From Bacillota bacterium (GTDB lineage Bacteria > Bacillota_A > Clostridia > Clostridiales > Clostridiaceae), in the NCBI GenBank assembly GCA_021837545.1, contig JAKBFR010000091.1, forward strand, positions 1-9,830: DNA of 9,830 nt, written 5' to 3'. Under the pieces are notes generated by a model. That model worked only from the letters and a program-made list of their open reading frames with translations, searched no databases and had not been told where the DNA came from. Of this stretch, positions 5,920 to 9,830 are shown piece after piece. The translations under genes and the position numbers were made by a program. How positions within the stretch are numbered: the first letter of the stretch is position 1; every line of letters begins with the position of its first letter.

Positions 5920-6417
5920 TTATCTTAGAAATTGATTAAGTATGTCTTTAGTAGATGGTTTAGAGGCATCGATAATATCTTTATATTCTTTTAATTTTTT
6001 ATTTTCCGCTGTTGTTAGTTTTTCATTAGATTTTTTCTTTTCCATTAAACATTTGAAGTCTTCATATTTTTCATTTCCAAGTTTTGCTTTAATAATACAA
6101 TCTATGAGTGAATGTAGAGTTTTCTCTTGCTCCGGTGAAAGTTCTTGATTTTTATCTTTACATTTTCTTAATTCTACTAAGTCCCTTTTTTGATCTGATG
6201 AAAGATATTTCAAATTTTCTTCACTAAATACATTAAAACCTTTATGTTTATCTTTTTCACCTTTCTCCATATTATCATTATGAGCATAAAAAGTTGAGGC
6301 CATTAAATTATTACTAGAATAATAATTTGTATCAGCCATTATTGTTTTGGAAATGGTTGAAAGGCAACCAACCAAAACTAAAGAAGTTATTATATATTTT
6401 ATCGTTTTTTTATTCAT
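5920..6417 (-). CDS. Predicted lipoprotein with two helical repeats, function unknown
   Basis: This 165-residue protein starts MNKKTIKYIITSLVLVGC: a charged n-region, a hydrophobic core and a lipobox LVGC (15-18) predicting lipid attachment at C18 and anchoring on the outer face of the membrane. A type I cleavage after MA (about 28) is a less likely alternative. After a polar Ser/Asn/Tyr linker, residues about 72-155 are helical and Lys/Glu-rich. They contain two related segments, LVELRKCKDKNQELSPEQEK and FKCLMEKKKSNEKLTTAENK, which align without gaps and share an L-S/T-x-x-E/Q-type turn. Similar Ser/Lys-rich repeat lipoproteins are common in clostridia, but I know of no assigned function. 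The ORF has two close ATGs. GGGAGG (6425-6430) is one base from the first (6423) and seven from the second (6417), so 6417 is the start. The frame remains open after the stop (separate entry). Confidence 0.75.
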   Translation of the reverse strand: MNKKTIKYIITSLVLVGCLSTISKTIMADTNYYSSNNLMASTFYAHNDNMEKGEKDKHKGFNVFSEENLKYLSSDQKRDLVELRKCKDKNQELSPEQEKTLHSLIDCIIKAKLGNEKYEDFKCLMEKKKSNEKLTTAENKKLKEYKDIIDASKPSTKDILNQFLR

Positions 6418-6424
6418 TTTCATA

Positions 6425-6430
6425 CCTCCC
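6425..6430 (-). promoter_or_regulatory. Ribosome binding site deciding the lipoprotein start
   Basis: On the - strand GGGAGG is followed by T and then ATG AAA ATG. The first ATG (6423) is too close for initiation; the second (6417) has seven-base spacing. This trims the protein from 167 to 165 residues. Confidence 0.75.
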
Positions 6431-6435
6431 TATAT

Positions 6436-6464
6436 ATATAATTTCAATAATTAGTATGTGACAA
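6436..6464 (-). promoter_or_regulatory. Possible promoter for the lipoprotein gene
   Basis: On the - strand TTGTCA (6464-6459) lies 17 bases from TTATAT (6441-6436). Transcription would begin almost at the ribosome binding site, leaving a very short leader, so this assignment is weak and the true promoter may lie further upstream. Confidence 0.3.
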
Positions 6465-6601
6465 AAATAAAAAAAATATTATTTTTTTTATTTAATTATT
6501 TTAATAATTATTAATATTGATAAATGTATTGAGGTTATTATATATAAATGATTTTATGGTAAATAAAATATATAAATTCATAATATGCATTTTAAAGTAT
6601 T

Positions 6602-6644
6602 TAAAACTCTTATATAATTATAGGATGAATATATAAGAGTTTTA
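6602..6644. repeat. Perfect 15-bp inverted repeat
   Basis: TAAAACTCTTATATA (6602-6616) and its exact complement TATATAAGAGTTTTA (6630-6644) flank a 13-base spacer. Only four T follow on either strand. As it sits between divergent genes, where a terminator would have no gene to end, an operator or small-RNA hairpin is at least as likely. A weak promoter (TTTAAA 6591-6596, 16-base spacer, TATAAT 6613-6618) overlaps the left arm. Confidence 0.7.
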
Positions 6645-6652
6645 GAAAGTAA

Positions 6653-6720
6653 TTTCAAATATGAGATAGGCAGTAATAAGATTAATGGTGCATAAGCTAA
6701 CAATAAGGTTATATTTGAAA
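6653..6720. repeat. Spaced 10-bp inverted repeat upstream of pulA
   Basis: TTTCAAATAT (6653-6662) and ATATTTGAAA (6711-6720) are exact complements separated by 48 bases of unusually mixed composition for this region (GAGATAGGCAG, GGTGCATAAGC). This could be the closing stem of a structured RNA or a split operator. Chance is possible in such AT-rich DNA. Confidence 0.4.
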
Positions 6721-6775
6721 AGTTTAAATTTATAGACAGACATTGAATAGTTAAAGGGAAATTATGGAATGATAA

Positions 6776-6784
6776 TGATATAAT
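6776..6784 (+). promoter_or_regulatory. Extended -10 promoter for pulA
   Basis: TGATATAAT at 6776-6784 is a perfect TGN-TATAAT extended -10. No good -35 is found at 16-18 bases (TTGAAT at 6743-6748 is too far), as is common for extended -10 promoters. Transcription would start near 6791, giving a leader of about 90 bases. Confidence 0.6.
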
Positions 6785-6821
6785 GTATATATAACATAAG
6801 GGGAGAAATTTATAAGGATTT

Positions 6822-6875
6822 ATGTCATATGCCTTATTTATAGCAAAGTGTTTAATAGAACTAACAAAGGGGTAA
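6822..6875 (+). CDS. Possible 17-residue leader peptide before pulA
   Basis: An ATG at 6822 opens a short frame, MSYALFIAKCLIELTKG, ending at TAA 6873-6875, seven bases before the pulA ATG. AAGGA (6814-6818) precedes it only three bases from the ATG, which is tight. Its last two codons contain the AAGGGG that serves as the pulA ribosome binding site, so translation here could influence pulA initiation. Such short frames also arise by chance; support is weak. Confidence 0.2.
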   Translation: MSYALFIAKCLIELTKG

Positions 6876-6882
6876 TAATATA

Positions 6883-8856
6883 ATGAATTTATTAGATAAT
6901 GATTATAATAATTATATTGGCAAGCTAGGAATGGAATATTCTAAAGATAGTACCAAATTTGTGTTGTGGGCACCTAATGCAAATAATGCAAGATTAGCTT
7001 TATTCGGAAAAGATGAGAAGAACTATACAAATGCTCCAGAAGAAATATTAGATATGAATAGGGGCTTGCAAGGAACTTGGAATTTAGAAGTTAAGAAAGA
7101 TTTGAAGGGTGAATTTTATAATTATTTAGTCACTAATAGTGGAAATGAAAGAGAAGTAACAGATCCTTATGCTAAAGCACTCGGTGTTAATGGAAATAGA
7201 GGTATGGTAGTTAATCTTATAGAAACTGATCCTATAGATTTTAATAAAGATGAAAGACCAGAATTAATTAGTGCTGCGGGAGCTATAATATATGAAGTTC
7301 ATGTAAGAGATTTCTCAATAAATGAAAATTCAGGAGTGAGGTTGGAGAGAAGAGGAAAATTTGTTGCGTTTTGTGAACATGGAACTAGTATTCCAGGGCA
7401 ATATACCAAAACTGGTATTGATTATTTAAATTATTTAGGAGTAACACATGTTCATTTACTTCCTTCATTTGACTATGAGACTGTTGACGAAAGTAGACCT
7501 GATATGCCACAATATAATTGGGGATATGATCCTAAAAATTATTTTTCACCTGAAGGGTCTTACTCAACCAATCCTTTTAGTGGAGAAAAAAGAATTAATG
7601 AATTTAAGGAAATGGTTAAAAGCCTTCATAAAGCAGGTATACGAGTTGTTATGGATATGGTTTATAATCATACATATAAAACTTATGATTCAAATCTCAA
7701 CTTAGCAGTACCTGGATATTATTATCGACAAGACTTTAATGGTAATTTTTCAAATGGTTCAGGATGTGGTAATGAATTAGCTTCAGAAAGATATATGGTA
7801 AGAAAGCTTATTGTTGATTCAGTAATTTATTGGGCTAAAGAATATCATGTAGATGGATTTAGATTTGATTTGATGGGACTTCATGATATTGAAACTATAA
7901 AACAAATTAGAATAGAATTAGATAAAATTGATACGTCTATACTTGTGTATGGTGAAGGATGGGCCGGTGGATGGACACCACTTCGGGGAGAAGATTCAGC
8001 AATAAAAGAAAATATAGTGAAATTTGATAAAATGCAAATTGCAGCATTTAGTGATGATACTAGAGATTCTGTTAAAGGACATGTATTTAATATAAAGGAA
8101 AGAGGCTATGTGAATGGTAGGACAGGTCTTGAAGAAAGTATTAAATTTTGCATAGTTGGAGCTATTGGAAAAGAAGGTATTAATTATGATAAAGTATTAT
8201 ATTCACGCTGGGCATGGGCAAATGAACCGTATCAATGCATAAATTATATTTCGGCACATGATAATTATACATTATGGGATAAGTTATATATGTCAAATGA
8301 AGATTCATCTCTAGAAAAGCGTAAGAATATGAATAAATTAGCAGCGGCTTTAGTTCTAACATCTCAAGGAATACCATTTTTTCAAGCTGGAGAAGAATTT
8401 TTAAGAACTAAAAAAAATGATGATGGAAGTTTTAATCATGATAGTTATAATGCTCCAGATAGAGTGAATAATTTGGAATGGAGCAGAGCTCATGAATATA
8501 AAGATATAGTTAATTATTATAGAGGACTAATTAAATTAAGAAAAAAATACAAAGCTTTTAGAATGAATTCAAGTGAAGAAATTAAAAAAAACTTGACATT
8601 CTTAGAGTATGGAGAAAGTTTTTACAAACAAAACGTTGTTGCATATAAAATAGAAGATAACAGTGGAAAGAATTTATGTAATACTATAGTAGTAATATTA
8701 AATCCAAATGATGAAGAAGCATTCATAGACTTAAGACAATGTGGCTGGAGTGTTCTTGTTAATAAGGAAAGAGCTGGAGTAGATGAAATTTATGCTATAG
8801 CAGGTAATAATATAACTGTTCCTTCAAAGTGTGCATATGTTTTAATTAAAAAATGA
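6883..8856 (+). CDS. pulA: Type I pullulanase (GH13), cytoplasmic
   Basis: This enzyme hydrolyses alpha-1,6 branch linkages in pullulan, glycogen or limit dextrins. The 657-residue protein has an N-terminal CBM48-type beta-sandwich (about 10-110, with KFVLWAPNANNARLALF), the GH13 barrel (about 130-560) and a C-terminal beta domain (about 570-657). Diagnostic is the pullulanase motif YNWGYDP (211-217). GH13 regions: I, DMVYNH (258-263); II, DGFRFDLMGLH with nucleophile D329; III, VYGEGWAGG with acid/base E358; IV, SAHDN with H459 and D460. The catalytic set is complete. There is no signal peptide, lipobox or S-layer domain, as in Bacillus AmyX, so it should act on imported maltodextrins or stored glycogen. 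AAGGGG (6867-6872) precedes the ATG by ten bases. It is followed after 28 bases by the GalT-like gene, suggesting one transcript. Confidence 0.95.
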   Translation: MNLLDNDYNNYIGKLGMEYSKDSTKFVLWAPNANNARLALFGKDEKNYTNAPEEILDMNRGLQGTWNLEVKKDLKGEFYNYLVTNSGNEREVTDPYAKALGVNGNRGMVVNLIETDPIDFNKDERPELISAAGAIIYEVHVRDFSINENSGVRLERRGKFVAFCEHGTSIPGQYTKTGIDYLNYLGVTHVHLLPSFDYETVDESRPDMPQYNWGYDPKNYFSPEGSYSTNPFSGEKRINEFKEMVKSLHKAGIRVVMDMVYNHTYKTYDSNLNLAVPGYYYRQDFNGNFSNGSGCGNELASERYMVRKLIVDSVIYWAKEYHVDGFRFDLMGLHDIETIKQIRIELDKIDTSILVYGEGWAGGWTPLRGEDSAIKENIVKFDKMQIAAFSDDTRDSVKGHVFNIKERGYVNGRTGLEESIKFCIVGAIGKEGINYDKVLYSRWAWANEPYQCINYISAHDNYTLWDKLYMSNEDSSLEKRKNMNKLAAALVLTSQGIPFFQAGEEFLRTKKNDDGSFNHDSYNAPDRVNNLEWSRAHEYKDIVNYYRGLIKLRKKYKAFRMNSSEEIKKNLTFLEYGESFYKQNVVAYKIEDNSGKNLCNTIVVILNPNDEEAFIDLRQCGWSVLVNKERAGVDEIYAIAGNNITVPSKCAYVLIKK

Positions 8857-8884
8857 TTTTGATGGAAGGTTTTTGGTGATATAA

Positions 8885-9655
8885 ATGGAAAAAGAAAAAT
8901 ATTTAGTGTTTTTAAATGATATTAATAAAGATAAACCAAATGAATTTAAAAAAATAAATATGAAAGAATGCCCCTTTTGTAATAGAAAGGGACTTACAGA
9001 TATTCTTGATGAAGAGGGACCATTTGTATTACTTAAAAATAAGTATCCAACAATAAAAGATACCTATCAATTGGTTCTCATAGAAACATATAGTTGCGAT
9101 AATGATATGGGACAATATTCTTCAGAATATATGGAAGACTTAATGAGATTTGGTATTAAACATTGGTTAAAGATAGAAGAAAGTGGAGAGTATAAGTCAG
9201 TTCTATTTTATAAAAATCATGGACCAAATTCTGGAGGGAGTTTAAAGCATCCTCACATGCAAATTGTAGGTCTCGATGATATTGATTATAAATTAAAAAT
9301 AAAAGATGAGTATTTTGAAGGCATAGAAATTCATAAAAGTGATAATTGCTTAGTGAATTTATCTCATAGGCCATTTAATGGATTTACTGAATTTAATATA
9401 ATTATAAATGATGATTTAAATGTAATTAATGAACTTGCATATAATCTTAGAATAGTAGTTCATTATCTTCTAAATAATTATTTTGTAAAGTGTGATAGTT
9501 TTAACATATTCTTTTATCATATGAAGGAAAAAATTGTATGTAAGGTTATGCCAAGATTCAATAGTTCACCATTGCTCCTTGGATATGGAATAAAGCAAAT
9601 ATCAAGTTGTGAAAGAGAAATAGCAGATAAATTAAAATCAATGTATTTTCAATAG
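8885..9655 (+). CDS. GalT-like (HIT superfamily) nucleotidyltransferase or phosphorylase, DUF4931-like
   Basis: This 256-residue protein resembles galactose-1-phosphate uridylyltransferase but is shorter (E. coli GalT has about 350). CPFC (29-32) matches the first GalT zinc pair. GGSLKHPHMQIVG (117-129) matches the GalT/HIT active site HPHxQ, with H122 as the zinc-ligand equivalent, H124 as the nucleophile that forms the nucleotidyl-His intermediate, and Q126. The region matching the third GalT zinc ligand (His115, in FSPDHSK) reads ETYSCDND (67-74), so that His is replaced, perhaps by C71. From memory this fits proteins annotated DUF4931; this is unchecked. GGTGAT (8875-8880) precedes the ATG. 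Being just after pulA, it may act on a sugar phosphate or nucleotide sugar from alpha-glucan metabolism, but the substrate cannot be read from the sequence. It is followed directly by an orphan GyrI-like fragment. Confidence 0.82.
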   Translation: MEKEKYLVFLNDINKDKPNEFKKINMKECPFCNRKGLTDILDEEGPFVLLKNKYPTIKDTYQLVLIETYSCDNDMGQYSSEYMEDLMRFGIKHWLKIEESGEYKSVLFYKNHGPNSGGSLKHPHMQIVGLDDIDYKLKIKDEYFEGIEIHKSDNCLVNLSHRPFNGFTEFNIIINDDLNVINELAYNLRIVVHYLLNNYFVKCDSFNIFFYHMKEKIVCKVMPRFNSSPLLLGYGIKQISSCEREIADKLKSMYFQ

Positions 9656-9657
9656 TA

Positions 9658-9750
9658 TATGATTGTGCACCAGAACTTGAGGTTTATCCTGAAGGCGATT
9701 TATACTCAAACGATTATAAATGTGAGATTTGGATTCCTATTAAGAAGTAA
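9658..9750 (+). pseudogene. C-terminal fragment of a GyrI-like / AraC effector-binding domain protein
   Basis: Starting three bases after the preceding stop, one frame reads YDCAPELEVYPEGD, then SNDYKCEIWIPIKK and a TAA at 9748-9750. This is the characteristic end of GyrI-like small-molecule-binding domains (AELEVYPPGD ... YECEIWIPIK), found alone or attached to AraC- or MerR-type regulators. Only the last 30 codons are present. Upstream the frame runs into the GalT-like gene and has no start or ribosome binding site. The gene body therefore seems to have been lost by deletion. It is not expected to be translated. Confidence 0.75.
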
Positions 9751-9795
9751 AATGGATGGATGCCCTGGTACTACCCTATATAGTTAATCAACCCC

Positions 9796-9824
9796 AAAAG
9801 GCAGCAATGCCTTTTTTATTTTTC
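9796..9824 (+). terminator. Rho-independent terminator after the pulA/GalT-like unit
   Basis: AAAAGGCA (9796-9803) and TGCCTTTT (9808-9815) form a perfect 8-bp stem closed by a GCAA tetraloop (GNRA type), with T runs at 9812-9817 and 9819-9823. It probably once served the gene whose remnant ends at 9750 and now ends the pulA/GalT-like transcript. The A run on the 5' side could also let it work on the reverse strand. Confidence 0.9.
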
Positions 9825-9830
9825 TTAAGA

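Larger units (their letters stand above)
6418..6882. other. Divergent intergenic region between the lipoprotein gene and pulA
   Basis: These 465 bases separate two divergently oriented genes. They hold the lipoprotein start signals (6425-6464), a simple A/T stretch (about 6465-6540), a perfect 15-bp inverted repeat (6602-6644), a second inverted repeat (6653-6720), an extended -10 promoter (6776-6784), and a possible leader ORF (6822-6875) before pulA. I found no cre-like operator (TGTAANCGNTTACA type) and no riboswitch class that I could name. Confidence 0.55.

Noticed and set aside
7448..7705. 85-codon + strand frame inside pulA
   Set aside because: It lies wholly inside the pullulanase catalytic barrel coding sequence in another frame and has no family-like features.

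Overview
The window is very AT-rich, with A/T-biased third codon positions, strong GGAGG-type ribosome binding sites and intergenic DNA that is almost all A and T. Together with the gene content (deoB-cdd-deoD, an HD-GYP protein, a cytoplasmic type I pullulanase, a Ser/Lys-rich lipoprotein), this points to a low-GC Firmicute, most likely Clostridium sensu stricto. The species assignment is inference; no rRNA or tRNA is present.

Layout. (1) 1-1779: the 3' end of deoB, then cdd and deoD, all on the + strand, closed by an intrinsic terminator. This is a nucleoside salvage operon: DeoD and Cdd process purine nucleosides and cytidine, and DeoB converts the released (deoxy)ribose-1-phosphate to the 5-phosphate. 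(2) 1838-2260: an ArsC-family thioredoxin-fold protein with its own strong terminator. (3) 2359-2604: a 52-residue hydrophilic protein followed by a large terminator hairpin. (4) 2605-4077: an AT-rich upstream region with a good sigma-A promoter, then a stand-alone HD-GYP protein, a predicted cyclic-di-GMP phosphodiesterase. (5) 4507-5538: a PldB-like alpha/beta hydrolase (lysophospholipase or monoacylglycerol lipase type). (6) 5920-6417, on the - strand and the only reverse-strand gene with good support: a predicted lipoprotein with two related helical repeats. Its reading frame continues open for 46 codons beyond its stop. (7) 6418-6882: a divergent intergenic region with two clear inverted repeats and an extended -10 promoter. 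(8) 6883-9655: pulA (type I pullulanase without a signal peptide) and, 28 bases later, a GalT/HIT-like protein, probably one operon for intracellular alpha-glucan use. (9) 9658-9750: the last 30 codons of a GyrI-like effector-binding domain with no gene body, then a terminator at 9796-9824.

Most of the window is ordinary clostridial housekeeping and accessory metabolism. I see no phage, transposase, CRISPR array, toxin-antitoxin pair or defence system, and no convincing undescribed system. The points most worth a second look are the pulA/GalT-like pairing, with its altered metal site; the orphan GyrI-like 3' fragment; the open frame after the lipoprotein stop; and the perfect inverted repeat between the divergent genes.
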